A DNA stretch of 64,000 nt from NCBI RefSeq assembly GCF_024171695.1, contig NZ_JAMTCF010000012.1, forward strand, positions 124,001 through 188,000, in the 5' to 3' direction. The position numbers and the translations under genes are program-made. Of this stretch, positions 45,070-58,922 are shown in pieces; position 1 is the stretch's first letter, and every line of letters begins with the position of its first letter. The DNA comes from Actinosynnema pretiosum (GTDB lineage: Bacteria; Actinomycetota; Actinomycetes; Mycobacteriales; Pseudonocardiaceae). The notes under the pieces were generated by a model. That model ran no database searches and was not told the DNA's origin. It saw only the letters and a program-made list of their open reading frames with translations.

Positions 45070-45714
45070 ATGGACGACCCGACAGTGCTGATCACCGGTT
45101 TCGAGCCGTTCGGAGGGGAGCGCACCAACCCGTCGTGGGACGCCGTGCGCGAGCTGGCCGAGCGCGATCCGTCGCTCATCGCGGTGGAGCTGCCGTGCGC
45201 CTTCGACGCCTCGGCGCGGGCGCTGCGGGAGGCGGTGGAGCGGCACCGGCCGGACCTGGTGGTGTGCGTCGGGCAGGCGGGCGGGCGGAGCGGGGTCACC
45301 CCGGAGCGGGTGGCGATCAACCTCGCGGACGCGCGCATCCCGGACAACGACGGGGAGCAGCCGATCGACGTTCCGGTGGTGGCGGGCGGACCGGCGGCCT
45401 ACTTCACCGGGTTGCCGGTGAAGGCGTGCGTGGCGGCGCTGGAGGAGGCGGGCATCCCGGCCTCGGTGTCGCACACGGCGGGGACGTTCGTGTGCAACCA
45501 CGTGTTCTACGCGCTGATGCACCTGGTGGCGACGGACTTCCCGGACCTGCGGGGCGGGTTCGTGCACGTGCCGTTCGCCCCGGAGCAGGTGGCGGACCGG
45601 GAGGGCGTGCCCAGCCTTGAGGTGTCGCGGACGGCGGACGCGCTGGGGCTGATCGTGGCGACCTGCCTGAGCACCACCGACGACCTGGCGATCAGCACCG
45701 GCACGCTCAGCTAG
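45070..45714 (+). CDS. pcp: Pyrrolidone-carboxylate (pyroglutamyl) peptidase
   Basis: 214 residues, peptidase family C15. The start VLITGFEPFGGERTNPS and catalytic Glu79 (VTPERVAIN), Cys142 (GTFVCNHVFY) and His166 (FVHVPF) are all in place. It removes N-terminal pyroglutamate from peptides in the cytoplasm. Convergent with clpC; a strong hairpin separates them. Confidence 0.95.
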   Translation: MDDPTVLITGFEPFGGERTNPSWDAVRELAERDPSLIAVELPCAFDASARALREAVERHRPDLVVCVGQAGGRSGVTPERVAINLADARIPDNDGEQPIDVPVVAGGPAAYFTGLPVKACVAALEEAGIPASVSHTAGTFVCNHVFYALMHLVATDFPDLRGGFVHVPFAPEQVADREGVPSLEVSRTADALGLIVATCLSTTDDLAISTGTLS

Positions 45715-45779
45715 CCCGCGCCGGACCGGCGGGGCGGGCTCGTGCCCGGCCGACCGACGCCGACCCACCTCACGACGCA

Positions 45780-45812
45780 GGGGAGCCCCCGTGGACTCCA
45801 CGGGGGCTCCCC
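45780..45812. terminator. Bidirectional terminator between pcp and clpC
   Basis: Perfect 15-bp arms GGGGAGCCCCCGTGG (45780-45794) and CCACGGGGGCTCCCC (45798-45812), loop ACT, followed on plus by TGCTGTT. Confidence 0.85.
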
Positions 45813-45854
45813 TGCTGTTCTCCGAGCTGCTCCAGGGCGGCGGACCGCCTCAGG

Positions 45855-48413
<2,559 letters not shown>

Positions 48414-48489
48414 TCGCACTCCCTGACTGCTGCGCCGGCGGTCCTCGGCTCGCCACTGGCATCCGTGGAGAGCGCGGCACCGTGGGACC

Positions 48490-48495
48490 ACTGTA
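48490..48495 (-). promoter_or_regulatory. -10 box for clpC
   Basis: TACAGT on the minus strand, 76 bases before the start. Confidence 0.4.
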
Positions 48496-48608
48496 GTCGT
48501 TGCCCCGTCGCTCTCCGCTTCCGTTCCGAGCCTGTCGTCTTCGGGGAACTCCTACATCCGGTTACAACGGGTCATCTGCCAGGCAGATTCCGCGAACCGG
48601 GCGTTGTC

Positions 48609-48622
48609 CGCTGAGCGCGAAC
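48609..48622 (-). promoter_or_regulatory. Weak ClgR-like site upstream of clpC
   Basis: GTTCGC-N5-GCG on the minus strand, about 200 bases upstream of clpC. The motif is short and degenerate. Confidence 0.25.
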
Positions 48623-48633
48623 ACCGCCATTGG

Positions 48634-48652
48634 TAAGGTAAGGCAAACCTCA
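48634..48652 (+). promoter_or_regulatory. Iron box (IdeR/DmdR1 type)
   Basis: TAAGGTAAGGCAAACCTCA matches 15 of 19 positions of the consensus I remember (TTAGGTTAGGCTAACCTAA), 31 bases before the FhuF-like ATG. It should repress when iron is ample. Confidence 0.7.
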
Positions 48653-48683
48653 GACGGCACGACCACAAGGACCCTGCTTCCCC

Positions 48684-49499
48684 ATGACCGTACCGGCGCG
48701 GATCGACGCCCGCGACGCGCTGAACCCCCTCGCCGACTCCGTCAGGGCCGCGTCGTCCCTGGTGGGGTGGCTGGAGATCCGCTACGAGCGAACGGGTTCC
48801 GGCGCACCCGATGGATGGACCCGGTGCGCCGACCTGCTCGCCGCCCCGGACGGGTTCGCCGCGTGGCGCGCGGGCCTGGCGGAGTGGATGGAGGAGCAGC
48901 ACGGCGGCTCCACCGAGCGGGCCACGGCGGGGTACGTGCTCGGCTGGTACCTGGGCGCGGTCGGGATGCTCGGCGGCGCGCTGTTCCACCGGGCGCGCCG
49001 GGTGCCCTCGCTGCGCCCGCAGGACGTGGCGCTGCGGCTGGCCGACGCGGGCAGGCCGGACGTGGTCGGCGTCGCGCTGCTGGCGGGCGGGTTCGCCTGC
49101 CTGCCCAGCGATCCGGCGAGCAACCACCCCGAGGCCACCGTGGTCGCCGACGAGTCAGCGCTGGCCGCGCTGCTGCGCGCCCGGTTCGCCGCGCACGCCG
49201 CCGCGTTCACCGCCGCCTACGGCCCGACCACCCGGCTGGGCAGGCGGGCGCTGTGGGCGGCGGCCACGGACGCGCTGGACAGCTCCGCGTGGCTGGCCGG
49301 GCTGCACGGCGGCGACGAGGCGGCCGGGGTCGCGGACTCGGCGCTGCTGCTGCCGTTCCGCGAGGCCCCGTACACCTCGGCGACGACGTTGCGGGTGGTC
49401 GACGGGACCTGGACGCGGCGGCGGGAGAGCTGCTGCTTCCACTTCACCCTTCCGGGGGCGCAGGCGTGTGAAACCTGCCCCCGCGTCTGCGGGAAGTGA
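48684..49499 (+). CDS. FhuF-like (2Fe-2S) ferric-siderophore reductase
   Basis: 271 residues. The C-terminus carries the FhuF cluster motif CC-x10-C-x2-C (SCCFHFTLPGAQACETCPRVC), which binds a [2Fe-2S] cluster and passes electrons to siderophore-bound Fe(III). The upstream 240 residues are the helical FhuF domain with LGWYLGAVGMLG. An iron box lies at 48634-48652. It converges with the siderophore ABC genes, which have their own iron box; together they form an iron-uptake locus. Confidence 0.88.
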   Translation: MTVPARIDARDALNPLADSVRAASSLVGWLEIRYERTGSGAPDGWTRCADLLAAPDGFAAWRAGLAEWMEEQHGGSTERATAGYVLGWYLGAVGMLGGALFHRARRVPSLRPQDVALRLADAGRPDVVGVALLAGGFACLPSDPASNHPEATVVADESALAALLRARFAAHAAAFTAAYGPTTRLGRRALWAAATDALDSSAWLAGLHGGDEAAGVADSALLLPFREAPYTSATTLRVVDGTWTRRRESCCFHFTLPGAQACETCPRVCGK

Positions 49500-49526
49500 C
49501 CGGCTCTCCGCCGTTCGCCGGGTGGA

Positions 49527-50371
49527 TCAGCCCTTCGGGTGGTCTTGCCTGCGGTTGGTCGCCGCGTGCGTCGTGGACCGGATCGGCACCACCATCGGGG
49601 TGCCCGCGACCGGGTCCGCGATGACGGCGGCCTCCAGCCCGAACACCTCCTCGAGGACCTCTTCGGTCAGCACCTCGGCGGGCGCGCCCTGCACCACGAT
49701 CCGACCGTCCTTCATGGCCACCAGGTGGTCGGCGTAGCGGGCGGCGAGGTTCAGGTCGTGCAGCACCATGACGATGGTGCGCCCGCCCTCGGCGTGCAGC
49801 AGCCGCACCAGGTCCAGCACGTCGATCTGGTGCGCGAGGTCCAGGTAGGTCGTCGGCTCGTCGAGCAGCAGCAGGTCGGTGCCCTGGGCGAGCGCCATGG
49901 AGATCCAGGCGCGCTGGCGCTGGCCGCCGGAGAGCTGGTCCAGGGTGCGCTCGGCGAAGTCCTCCATGCCGGTCAGCCGCAGCGCCTCGGCGACGGCGGC
50001 CTCGTCGTCGCCGGACCACTGCCGGTACCAGGCCTGGTGCGGGTGCCTGCCCCTGGCGACCAGGTCGGCCACGGTCAGGCCCTCGGGGCCCTGCGGGGTC
50101 TGCGGCAGCATCCCGAGCACCTTGGCCACCTCGCGGGTGGGCACCTGGGTGATCGGTCTGCCGTCGAGCAGGACCTCGCCGCCCCTGGTGGGCAGCAGGC
50201 GGGCGAGCGCGCGCAGCAGGGTGGACTTGCCGCAGCCGTTGGGGCCGATGACGGCGGTGACGGCGCCGTCGAGCACGTCCAGGTCGAGCCGGTCGACGAT
50301 CACCCGCTCGCCGTAGCCGATCGACAGCTCGCGCGCCCGCAGGCGCGTTCCGGGGGACGGGGGTGCCGTGG

Positions 50372-50375
<4 letters not shown>
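49527..50375 (-). CDS. Ferric-siderophore ABC transporter ATP-binding protein
   Basis: 282 residues, FecE/FepC type. Walker A GPNGCGKST, Q-loop MLPQTPQGP, signature LSGGQRQRA, Walker B LLLLDEPTTYLD and H-loop VLHDLNLAARY. The ATG overlaps the stop of the preceding permease gene by four bases. Last gene of a permease-permease-ATPase operon. Confidence 0.93.
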
Positions 50376-51537
<1,162 letters not shown>

Positions 51538-51541
<4 letters not shown>

Positions 51542-52542
51542 AGCTTCACCAGGTTCCGGCGGCGGACCAGCGCGACGAAGAACGGGGCGCCCACCAGGGC
51601 CATCACGATGCCGACCTCCAACTCGCCCGGCCGGGCGACCACCCGGCCGAGGACGTCCGCCACGAGCAGCAGCACGCTGCCCATCAGCCCGGCCACCGGC
51701 AGCAGCCAGCGGTGGTCCGGCCCGGTCACCGCGCGGGCGGCGTGCGGGACGACCAGGCCGAGGAAGCCGATGGGCCCGCAGGCCGCGACCGAGCCGCCGA
51801 CCAGCAGGGTGATCGCGCCGATGCCCAGCGCCCTGGTCCGGTTCACGTTCTGGCCCAGCGAGCGGGCCACCTCGTCGCCGAGCGAGAGCGCGTTGAGGCC
51901 GGGCGCGTTGAACGCCGCGAGCACCAGGCCCGCGACCAGGAACGGCAGCACCTGCCACAGGACCTCGACGTCGCGGCCCTCGACCGAGCCGACCTGCCAG
52001 AAGCGGAACGAGTCCAGGCTCTGCCGGTCGGACAGGATCACCCCGGAGATCAGGCCCTGGAGCAGCGCGCTGACCGCGGCGCCCGCGAGCGCGAGGGTGA
52101 CCGGGGTGGGCCCGCTCCGGCCGGAGCCGAGCAGGAAGACCACGACGCTGGCGCCGAGCGCGCCCGCGAAGGCGAACCAGACGTAGCCGAGCGGGCTGGT
52201 CACGCCCAGCAGGGAGATCGCCAGGACCACGGCGAAGCCCGCGCCCTGGTTGATGCCGAGGATGCCGGGGTCGGCGAGCGGGTTGCGGGTGTGGCCCTGG
52301 ATCAGCGCGCCGCCGATGCCCAGCGCCATGCCGACGGCGATCGCGAAGCCCGTCCTCGGCAGCCGCAGCTCGCGGACGATGGAGTCGTCCTCGGTGCCGG
52401 TCGGGGTGAGCAGGGCGTGCGCCACCGAGCCGAGGTCGATCGACTTGGAGCCGAACGCGACGCTCGCGGCGGCGGCCAGGGCGAGCAGGCCCAGCAGCAG
52501 CGCGAGCGCGCCGAAGCGGCGGGTCGTGCGGACGGTCACCAC
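51538..52542 (-). CDS. Ferric-siderophore ABC transporter permease (FecC/FepD type)
   Basis: 334 residues, FecCD family. RLPRTGFAIAVGMALGIGG, NPLADPGILGINQGAG and GPIGFLGLVVPHAARA are the typical stretches. GTG start behind GAGGAG. First gene of the operon; an iron box lies 31 bases upstream. No substrate-binding lipoprotein is encoded in the operon or nearby, so one must be supplied from elsewhere. Confidence 0.92.
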
Positions 52543-52572
52543 GCGCTCTCCTCATGACCCGCCGTGGAACAG

Positions 52573-52591
52573 TGAGGTGAGCCTAACCGAA
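52573..52591 (-). promoter_or_regulatory. Iron box (IdeR/DmdR1 type) for the siderophore operon
   Basis: On the plus strand TGAGGTGAGCCTAACCGAA, 15 of 19 matches to the iron-box consensus I remember (the site is nearly palindromic), 31 bases before the first permease start. Confidence 0.7.
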
Positions 52592-52782
52592 CTTCCGCGC
52601 GGTCGTGACCAGCGGGTATCGCCGACGACCCCGACAAGTCGCGGAGGTTTTCTCTGGGTGATCGGTCGGGCACCCGCAGTGGGAACCGCAGGGCAAACCA
52701 CCCGGCGCCCAAGATCGAAGCGCGACGCACGTCTCATTTGGGTATTGCCCGTTGACCGATGAGAACTTTGTCAAAACAAGCC

Positions 52783-52817
52783 GAAGGGGTGCCGGATCAT
52801 TCATCCGGCACCCCTTC
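52783..52817 (-). terminator. Terminator of lsr2
   Basis: Perfect 15-bp arms GAAGGGGTGCCGGAT (52783-52797) and ATCCGGCACCCCTTC (52803-52817). On the minus strand it is followed by GGCTTGTTTTGACAAAG, a U-rich tail. Confidence 0.85.
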
Positions 52818-52857
52818 ACGGGTCAGTGGAATTGCCGTGGCGAACGCCACTCAATCC

Positions 52858-53208
52858 TCACCCCTGCTGGTGGTAGGCCTCCAGCACCTCGGCCGGGATG
52901 CGACCGCGGTCGGAGACCTTCATGCCCTGCTTGCGGGCCCACTCCCGAATCGCCTGGTTCTGCTCGCGGTCGGCAGAGGCGGGACGGGCGGCGGCCTTCA
53001 CACCCGCCGGGCGGCCGGGGCCGCGCTTGCGACCGCCGGTCTTGCGGGCGGCGGTGGTGAACGCGCCGAGCGCGGAGCGCAGCTTGCCCGCATTCACCGA
53101 AGAAAGGTCGATCTGGTAAGCCACACCGTCCAGGCCGAAGTCGACCGTCTCCTCGGCGACACCGCCGTCCAGGTCATCGACCAGGGTCACGGTGACCTTC
53201 TGCGCCAT
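52858..53208 (-). CDS. lsr2: Histone-like nucleoid-structuring protein Lsr2
   Basis: 116 residues. N-terminal dimerisation domain ([15 protein letters not shown]...), a basic hinge with GPGRP, and the C-terminal DNA-binding domain [18 protein letters not shown], whose RGR motif inserts into the minor groove of AT-rich DNA. Lsr2 silences foreign AT-rich genes. AGGAGG lies 6 bases before the ATG. A conserved lysS-lsr2-clpC neighbourhood is kept, as in M. tuberculosis, though here the siderophore genes separate lsr2 from clpC. Confidence 0.96.
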   Translation of the reverse strand: MAQKVTVTLVDDLDGGVAEETVDFGLDGVAYQIDLSSVNAGKLRSALGAFTTAARKTGGRKRGPGRPAGVKAAARPASADREQNQAIREWARKQGMKVSDRGRIPAEVLEAYHQQG

Positions 53209-53266
53209 GCGTATCCTCCTGGGACTCGAATGCGCGGCGTGCTCCCCGACCGCGACCAAAAAACAT

Positions 53267-53288
53267 GTGCGCCAGCAGGTTAGCGCAC
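53267..53288 (-). promoter_or_regulatory. Promoter of lsr2 with flanking inverted repeat
   Basis: GTGCGC-N10-GCGCAC surrounds a minus-strand TAACCT -10 box (53277-53282). Transcripts would have a leader of about 60 bases. The repeat could be an autoregulatory site. Confidence 0.4.
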
Positions 53289-53326
53289 AAGTCGAGGAAT
53301 GCGCCGCACGGAGTCCTAGAAGTTAC

Positions 53327-54838
53327 TCATTCCGGGCGCACGAGGGGGAACAGGATCGTCTCCCGGATACCGAGACCAGTGATGGCCATCAGCAGGCGGT
53401 CGATGCCCATTCCCACACCACCGCTCGGTGGCATTCCGTACTCCAGCGATCGCAGAAAGTCTTCGTCGACCGGCATCGCTTCCACGTCACCGCTCGCGCC
53501 CAACCTGGCCTGCGCTTCCAACCGCTCCCGCTCGACCACCGGGTCGACCAGTTCGGAGTATCCGGTGGCCAACTCGAAACCGCGCACGTAGAGGTCCCAC
53601 TTTTCCGCCACACCGGGGATGCTGCGGTGCTGGCGGGTCAGCGGCGAGGTCTCGACCGGGAAATCCCGGACGAACGTGGGGGCGTGCAGGTGGTCGCCCA
53701 CCAGGTGCTCCCACAGCTCCTCGACGAGCTTGCCGTGGCCGAGCTTCGGGTCGGTCTCCAGGCCGAGCTTGTCGGCCAGCGCCCGCAGGTCGTCCACGCT
53801 GGTCTCGGGCGTGACCTCGACCCCGGCGGCCTCGGACAGCGAGCCGTACATGGTCAGCGTGGTCCACTCGCCGCCCAGGTCGTACTCGGTGCCGTCGACC
53901 AGGGTGACCACGTGCGAGCCCGCGACGGCCATGGCCGCCTCCTGGATCAGCTCCCTGGTCATCACCGCGTTGGTGTCGTACGTCGCGTACGCCTCGTAGT
54001 ACTCCAGCATCGAGAACTCCGGCGAGTGCGAGGAGTCGATGCCCTCGTTGCGGAAGTTCCGGTTGATCTCGAAGACCTTCTCGATACCGCCGACCACGCA
54101 CCTCTTGAGGTACAACTCCGGCGCGATGCGCAGGAACAGGTCGATGTCCAGCGCGTTCGAGCGGGTGACGAACGGCCGGGCCGCCGCGCCCCCCTGCAAG
54201 GTCTGCAACATCGGGGTCTCGACTTCGGTGAAACCCCTGCGGTGGAACGACTCGCGCAGAGAGCGCACCAGCTTGGCGCGGTTGCGCACGGTGTCGCGCG
54301 CCTGTTCCCTCAGGATCAGGTCGACGTACCGCTGCCGAATGCGGGTTTCCTCGGCGAGTTCCTTGTGGGCGACCGGCAACGGGCGCAGCGCCTTCGCCGT
54401 GATGGCCCACTCGTCCGCCATCACCGACAGTTCCCCGCGCCGGGAGGTGATCACCTCTCCGCGCACGAAAACGTGGTCGCCGAGGTCGACGTCGGTCTTC
54501 CAGTCGGCGAGCGCCTGCTCGCCGACCTTGTTCAGGCTCAGCATGGCCTGGAGCTCGGTGCCGTCGCCCTCGCGCAGGGTCGCGAAGGCGAGCTTGCCGG
54601 TGTTCCGGATGAACATGACGCGGCCGGTCACGCCGACCACGTCGCCGGTGCTGGTGTCGGGCTCGAGCCCGGTGTGCGCCTCGCGCACCTCGCGCAGCGA
54701 GTGCGTGCGGGCGACTTCGACCGGGTACGGGTCGACCCCGCGCTCCAGCAGCCGCGCCCGCTTCTCCCTGCGGACCCTGAGCTGCTCGGGAAGGTCGTCG
54801 TCGCTGGTCGGGGAACCGTTCTGCGGCTGCTCACTCAC
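53327..54838 (-). CDS. lysS: Lysine--tRNA ligase (class II)
   Basis: 503 residues. An N-terminal OB-fold anticodon domain ([22 protein letters not shown]) precedes the class II catalytic core: motif 2 [20 protein letters not shown] and motif 3 [12 protein letters not shown]. Class II LysRS charges tRNA-Lys. Begins at GTG 54838, seven bases after TACCCT, so it may be leaderless; homologues begin in the same region. The lysS-lsr2 order matches M. tuberculosis. Confidence 0.96.
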   Translation of the reverse strand: MSEQPQNGSPTSDDDLPEQLRVRREKRARLLERGVDPYPVEVARTHSLREVREAHTGLEPDTSTGDVVGVTGRVMFIRNTGKLAFATLREGDGTELQAMLSLNKVGEQALADWKTDVDLGDHVFVRGEVITSRRGELSVMADEWAITAKALRPLPVAHKELAEETRIRQRYVDLILREQARDTVRNRAKLVRSLRESFHRRGFTEVETPMLQTLQGGAAARPFVTRSNALDIDLFLRIAPELYLKRCVVGGIEKVFEINRNFRNEGIDSSHSPEFSMLEYYEAYATYDTNAVMTRELIQEAAMAVAGSHVVTLVDGTEYDLGGEWTTLTMYGSLSEAAGVEVTPETSVDDLRALADKLGLETDPKLGHGKLVEELWEHLVGDHLHAPTFVRDFPVETSPLTRQHRSIPGVAEKWDLYVRGFELATGYSELVDPVVERERLEAQARLGASGDVEAMPVDEDFLRSLEYGMPPSGGVGMGIDRLLMAITGLGIRETILFPLVRPE

Positions 54839-54845
54839 ACCGGGA

Positions 54846-54851
54846 AGGGTA
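54846..54851 (-). promoter_or_regulatory. -10 box for leaderless lysS
   Basis: TACCCT on the minus strand, 7 bases before the GTG at 54838. Confidence 0.5.
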
Positions 54852-54887
54852 CGGAAAGGGCTATCGGGAAATCGAACCGGTTCTCAC

Positions 54888-54893
54888 TAGGGT
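54888..54893 (+). promoter_or_regulatory. -10 box for a leaderless methyltransferase gene
   Basis: TAGGGT, 7 bases before GTG 54901. It lies only 36 bases from the divergent lysS -10 box. Confidence 0.5.
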
Positions 54894-54900
54894 GTGGGTG

Positions 54901-55680
54901 GTGACGAGCGCAGAAGACCACGCGGACCTGTGGGCTCGCCGGGCCGCGTCTTTCGGGGCTCACGCCTCCGCCTACGCGGAGCACCGGCCCGACTACCCGG
55001 CCGACGCGATCAAGTGGTGCCTGGACCCCCTGGAGAGCACGCCGCTGCGCGTGCTGGACCTGGCGGCGGGCACGGGGAAGCTGACCGAGGGCGTGGTGGC
55101 GCTGGGGCACCACGTGACGGCCGTGGAGCCCGACGAGCAGATGCTCTCGGAGCTGGTCAGGCGCAACGGGGGCGTGCGGGCCCTGCCGGGCACGGCGGAG
55201 CGCATCCCGGTGCCCGGCGGGACGGTCGACGCGGTCGTGGTGGGGCAGGCGTTCCACTGGTTCGACCAGGCGCGGGCGCTGGCGGAGATCGCCCGCGTGC
55301 TGCGACCGGGCGGGGTGCTGGCCGCGCTGTGGACCGGCGACGACCACGGCGTGCCGTGGGTGGCCGACTACCTGGCCGCCGTGTGGGGCGCGGACGGCGA
55401 CCCGCACAAGATCGGCTCGTCGGGCGGGCCCGCCGAGATCATGCCCCGGCACGAGATGTTCCACGAGCAGGAGACCGCGCGGTTCGCGCACCGGCAGCGC
55501 AGGACCCCCGAGTCGCTCGTGGCGACGCTGCGGACGCACTCCGGGGTGGCGACCCTGCCGGAGGCCGAGCGGCTGGCCCTGGAGGCCAAGGCGCTGGACT
55601 TCCTGCGCTCCAGGGAGGAGACGCGGGACGGGTTCGACCTGCCGCTGCGGGTGATGGTCAAGCGGATGGTGCGGATCTGA
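54901..55680 (+). CDS. Class I SAM-dependent methyltransferase
   Basis: 259 residues. Motif I is VLDLAAGTGKLTEGV with motif post I VTAVEPDEQM, then the VVGQAFHWFD and EIARVLRPGG segments of the Methyltransf_11 group. Start GTG 54901 is chosen over 54892/54898 by the TAGGGT spacing. The substrate is unknown. A strong hairpin follows. It occupies the gap between lysS and coaX, where mycobacteria have a different small gene (Rv3599c). Confidence 0.9.
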   Translation: MTSAEDHADLWARRAASFGAHASAYAEHRPDYPADAIKWCLDPLESTPLRVLDLAAGTGKLTEGVVALGHHVTAVEPDEQMLSELVRRNGGVRALPGTAERIPVPGGTVDAVVVGQAFHWFDQARALAEIARVLRPGGVLAALWTGDDHGVPWVADYLAAVWGADGDPHKIGSSGGPAEIMPRHEMFHEQETARFAHRQRRTPESLVATLRTHSGVATLPEAERLALEAKALDFLRSREETRDGFDLPLRVMVKRMVRI

Positions 55681-55702
55681 CCACGGCCCCCTCGGGCGCC
55701 CG

Positions 55703-55752
55703 GACGGCCGCCGCCCCCGGTCCCGTCGCGGGAACCGGGGGCGGCGGCCGTC
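55703..55752. terminator. Bidirectional terminator between convergent genes
   Basis: Perfect 19-bp arms (GACGGCCGCCGCCCCCGGT at 55703-55721 and its complement at 55734-55752). No T run. Confidence 0.8.
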
Positions 55753-55765
55753 AGCGGCCCGGCGG

Positions 55766-56551
55766 TCAGCGCATGTTGCGCTCGAACACCAGGCGCAGGC
55801 CCAGCAGGGTCAGGTCGGGCGCGTGGATCTGGATCGCGGTCGACTCGGACACCACCAGCGGCGCGAGACCGCCGGTGGCCAGCACGGTCACCGGGCCGGG
55901 GTCGACGGTGGCCAGCTCCTCCACGATCCGCCGCACCAGGCCGTCGACCTGGCCGACGAAGCCGTAGACGATGCCGGACTGGAGGCACTCGACGGTGTTC
56001 TTGCCGATCACCGAGCGCGGCCGGACCAGCTCGACCTTGTGCAGCTGCGCGGCGCGGGCGGCCAGCGCGTCCACCGAGATCTCGATGCCGGGCGCCAGCG
56101 CGCCGCCGAGGAACTCGCCCTTGGCGGAGATGACGTCCAGGTTGGTGGACGTGCCGAAGTCGACCACGACGCACGCGGTGCTGTGCAGGTGGTGCGCGGC
56201 CATCGTGTTGATGACCCGGTCGGAGCCGACCTCCTTCGGGTTGTCCACCAGCAGCGGGACGCCGGTGCGCACGCCCGGCTCCACCAGCACCTTCGGCACC
56301 GAGGCGTAGTAGCGGCCGAGCATGACGCGCAGCTCGCGCAGCACGGCGGGCACGGTGGACAGCGCCGAGATGCCGGTGATCTTGTCCGCGTACTCGCCGA
56401 GCAGCCCGCGCATGGTCAGCGCCAGCTCGTCGGCGGTCATCCTGGCGTCGGTGCGCATCCGCCAGCTGTGCACGAGCGCGGCGGAGTCCCCGGTGCCGTC
56501 GTACAGGCCGAGGACGATGTTCGTGTTGCCGACGTCGATGACGAGCAGCAC
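55766..56551 (-). CDS. coaX: Type III pantothenate kinase
   Basis: 261 residues. Phosphate 1 motif LVIDVGNTNIVLG at the start, a central DVGTST-like motif VVDFGTSTNLD and GALAPGIEIS; family ASKHA. CoaX phosphorylates pantothenate with ATP, the first step to CoA, and needs a monovalent cation. Last gene of a minus-strand panC-panD-coaX run that makes and activates pantothenate. GTG start 10 bases after the panD stop. Confidence 0.95.
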   Translation of the reverse strand: MLLVIDVGNTNIVLGLYDGTGDSAALVHSWRMRTDARMTADELALTMRGLLGEYADKITGISALSTVPAVLRELRVMLGRYYASVPKVLVEPGVRTGVPLLVDNPKEVGSDRVINTMAAHHLHSTACVVVDFGTSTNLDVISAKGEFLGGALAPGIEISVDALAARAAQLHKVELVRPRSVIGKNTVECLQSGIVYGFVGQVDGLVRRIVEELATVDPGPVTVLATGGLAPLVVSESTAIQIHAPDLTLLGLRLVFERNMR

Positions 56552-56561
56552 CGTGTTCCCC

Positions 56562-57032
56562 CTACTGGTTCTGGATGAGCGCGTCGAGCGCGGCGGCGTC
56601 GGCCGTCTCGGCGAGTGCCTGCGCGGTCACCGCGCCGCTGAGCAGCCCGGAGCCCTCGGGGGCGCGGGCGGCGTCCGAGCCGAGCTCGACGACCTTGTTG
56701 TCGGCGTCGACGAACACCACGCGCGGCCGGTAGGAGCGGGCCTCGGCGTCGTCCATGGACCCGTAGGCGATGAGGATGACCAGGTCGCCGGGGTGCACCA
56801 GGTGCGCGGCGGCGCCGTTGATGCCGATGACGCCGGAGCCGCGCTCGCCGGGGATGACGTAGGTCTCCAGGCGGGCCCCGTTGGTGACGTCCACGATCGC
56901 GACCTGCTCGCCCGCCAGCAGGTCGGCGGCGTCCATGAGGTCCTCGTCCACGGTGACCGAGCCGACGTAGTGCAGGTCGGCCTGGGTGACGGTGGCCCGG
57001 TGGATCTTCGACTTGAGCATCGTGCGGAACAT
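56562..57032 (-). CDS. panD: Aspartate 1-decarboxylase
   Basis: 156 residues, longer than E. coli PanD (126) because of a C-terminal Ala-rich tail. The proenzyme cuts itself between Gly24 and Ser25 ([13 protein letters not shown]) to form a pyruvoyl group; GINGAAAH and the Tyr57-like residues are present. It makes beta-alanine for pantothenate. Starts 15 bases after the panC stop. Confidence 0.95.
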   Translation of the reverse strand: MFRTMLKSKIHRATVTQADLHYVGSVTVDEDLMDAADLLAGEQVAIVDVTNGARLETYVIPGERGSGVIGINGAAAHLVHPGDLVILIAYGSMDDAEARSYRPRVVFVDADNKVVELGSDAARAPEGSGLLSGAVTAQALAETADAAALDALIQNQ

Positions 57033-57046
57033 GGCGGCGCTCCTCC

Positions 57047-57937
57047 CTACTCGTCGCCCGCGCCGAGCAGCACGGGGACGTTGTCGATCAGCCTGGTCGC
57101 CCCGACGCGGGCCGCCACCAGCAGGCGGGCGTCGCCGTTCTCGGGCGCGGGCCCGAGGTCGGGGGCGCGCAGCTCCAGGTAGTCCAGGTCGATGCCGGGC
57201 ACGGCGGCGAGCGTCGCGCGGGCGGTGGACAGCACGGCCTCCGGGCCCTGCGCGCTCACGTGCGAGCCCGCGACGAGCGCGGCGGACAGCGCGGTGGCGG
57301 TCTCCCGCTCGGACTCGGACAGGAAGCGGTTGCGGGAGGACAGGGCGAGCCCGTCCGACTCGCGCACGGTCGGCACGCCCACGACGGCGGTCGGCACGTT
57401 CAGGTCGGTGGCCATCCGCCCGATCAGCGAGAGCTGCTGGTAGTCCTTCTCGCCGAACAGGGCGTAGTCGGGCTGCACGACGTTGAACAGCTTCGACACG
57501 ACGGTGAGCACGCCCGCGAAGTGGCCGGGCCTGCTGGCGCCCTCCAGCTCGGAGCCGAGCGGGCCGGGGTCGAGGGTGACCTGGCTGCCCGCCGGGTACA
57601 TGGTGGCGACCTCGGGGGCGAACACCAGCGGGGCGCGCTCCTGGCGGCACACCTCCACGTCGGCGTCCAGGTCGCGCGGGTAGCGCTCCAGGTCGGCGGC
57701 CTCGCCGAACTGGGTCGGGTTCACGAACACCGACACCACCACGACGGTGTTCTGCAGGACGTGGGCCTCGCGGATGAGCCTGCGGTGGCCCTCGTGCAGC
57801 GCGCCCATGGTGGGCACGAGCGCGATGTTGCGGCCCGCCGCGCGCAGCGCCCTGGTGACGCGGCGCAGCCGCTCGGGGTCGCGGTGCACGGTCACCCCGC
57901 CGGGGGTGTAGTCGTCCTTGGTCAGCGGCTTCGTCAT
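57047..57937 (-). CDS. panC: Pantothenate synthetase
   Basis: 296 residues. ATP-binding [10 protein letters not shown] at about 42-51, [20 protein letters not shown] and SSRNRFLS are typical. It joins pantoate and beta-alanine. Upstream gene DUF2520 ends 3 bases before its start. A panB gene is not in the window. Confidence 0.95.
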   Translation of the reverse strand: MTKPLTKDDYTPGGVTVHRDPERLRRVTRALRAAGRNIALVPTMGALHEGHRRLIREAHVLQNTVVVVSVFVNPTQFGEAADLERYPRDLDADVEVCRQERAPLVFAPEVATMYPAGSQVTLDPGPLGSELEGASRPGHFAGVLTVVSKLFNVVQPDYALFGEKDYQQLSLIGRMATDLNVPTAVVGVPTVRESDGLALSSRNRFLSESERETATALSAALVAGSHVSAQGPEAVLSTARATLAAVPGIDLDYLELRAPDLGPAPENGDARLLVAARVGATRLIDNVPVLLGAGDE

Positions 57938-57940
57938 CGG

Positions 57941-58834
57941 TCAGTCCTCGTCGAGGGTGGTGCGGACGTCGGTGGCGCGGTCGGCCGGGAGGAGCCCGGC
58001 GGACTCGGCCCGGTCTGCGGTGCGCCTGGCGAGCGCGCGGTACGCGGCCAGGGCGCCGGGGGCGCGGTCGGCCAGCACGGCGAGGTGCTTGGCGACGGTG
58101 CCGGTGTCGCCCCTGGCCACGGGGCCGGTGAGGGCCCGGTCGCCGTGCCGCAGGGCGTTGTCGAGCGCGGCGCCGAGGAGGGGCGCGAGGACCCGCTCGG
58201 GGTTGGCGACGCCCGCGCCGCGCAGCGCCTCGGCGCAGTCGGCGACCAGGGTCATCAGGTGGTTCGCGCCGTGGGTGAGGGCGGCGTGGTAGAGCGGGCG
58301 CGCGGCCTCCGGGACCCGGACGGCCTCGGCGCCGATCTCCACGACGAGGGCCTCGCCGACGCTCCAGGCGATGTCGTCGCCGTCGGCGGCGGTGACCCCG
58401 AAGGTGCAGGCGCGGACCCGGTCCACGTCCTCGGGGCGGCCGGTGAAGGTCATGGCCGGGTGCAGCGCCAGGCACAGCGCGCCCACCTCGGCGGCGGGGG
58501 CGAGCGCGGCCACGCCCTGCGCGCCGCTGACGTGCACCACGATCTGGCCCGCGCGCAGCGAGCCGGTGGCGACCAGGCCCCTGACCAGGCCGGGCAGCTC
58601 GTCGTCGGGGACGGCGAGCAGGACCAGGTCGGCTCCGGCCGCCACGTCGGGCGGGGGGAGCACGGGGACGTCGGGGAGCAGGGCGTCGGCCCTGCGGAGG
58701 GAGGCGGTCGACACGGCGGAGACCGCGGTGACGACGTGGCCCGCCCTGGTGAGGGCGGCGCCGAGCACCGAGCCCACCCGGCCTGCCGAGATGACGCCCG
58801 CGGCCAGGCGCGCGGGGCGGGGGGTCGCGTCCAT
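57941..58834 (-). CDS. Rossmann-like DUF2520 protein (putative NAD(P)-dependent oxidoreductase)
   Basis: 297 residues from ATG with AAGGAG 10 bases upstream. N-terminal [16 protein letters not shown] binds a dinucleotide; [10 protein letters not shown] and VHVSGAQG follow, and the C-terminal DUF2520 helical domain has HPAMTFTG and [13 protein letters not shown]. In M. tuberculosis Rv3603c holds the same place before panC. Some have proposed a ketopantoate-reductase-like role from context; this is inference. Confidence 0.9.
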   Translation of the reverse strand: MDATPRPARLAAGVISAGRVGSVLGAALTRAGHVVTAVSAVSTASLRRADALLPDVPVLPPPDVAAGADLVLLAVPDDELPGLVRGLVATGSLRAGQIVVHVSGAQGVAALAPAAEVGALCLALHPAMTFTGRPEDVDRVRACTFGVTAADGDDIAWSVGEALVVEIGAEAVRVPEAARPLYHAALTHGANHLMTLVADCAEALRGAGVANPERVLAPLLGAALDNALRHGDRALTGPVARGDTGTVAKHLAVLADRAPGALAAYRALARRTADRAESAGLLPADRATDVRTTLDED

Positions 58835-58922
58835 GCGACGTTGCTCCTTCAGGACGTTCCAGTCCCGTTGGGGGGTACCGGACGACTCCACCGAGGGTAG
58901 TGAGGGGGTGCGGGCGCGGGGG

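Noticed and set aside
48609-48622. Firm ClgR operator for clpC
   Set aside because: Motif matches only in part and lies about 125 bases upstream of the likely start site, so kept only as a weak site.
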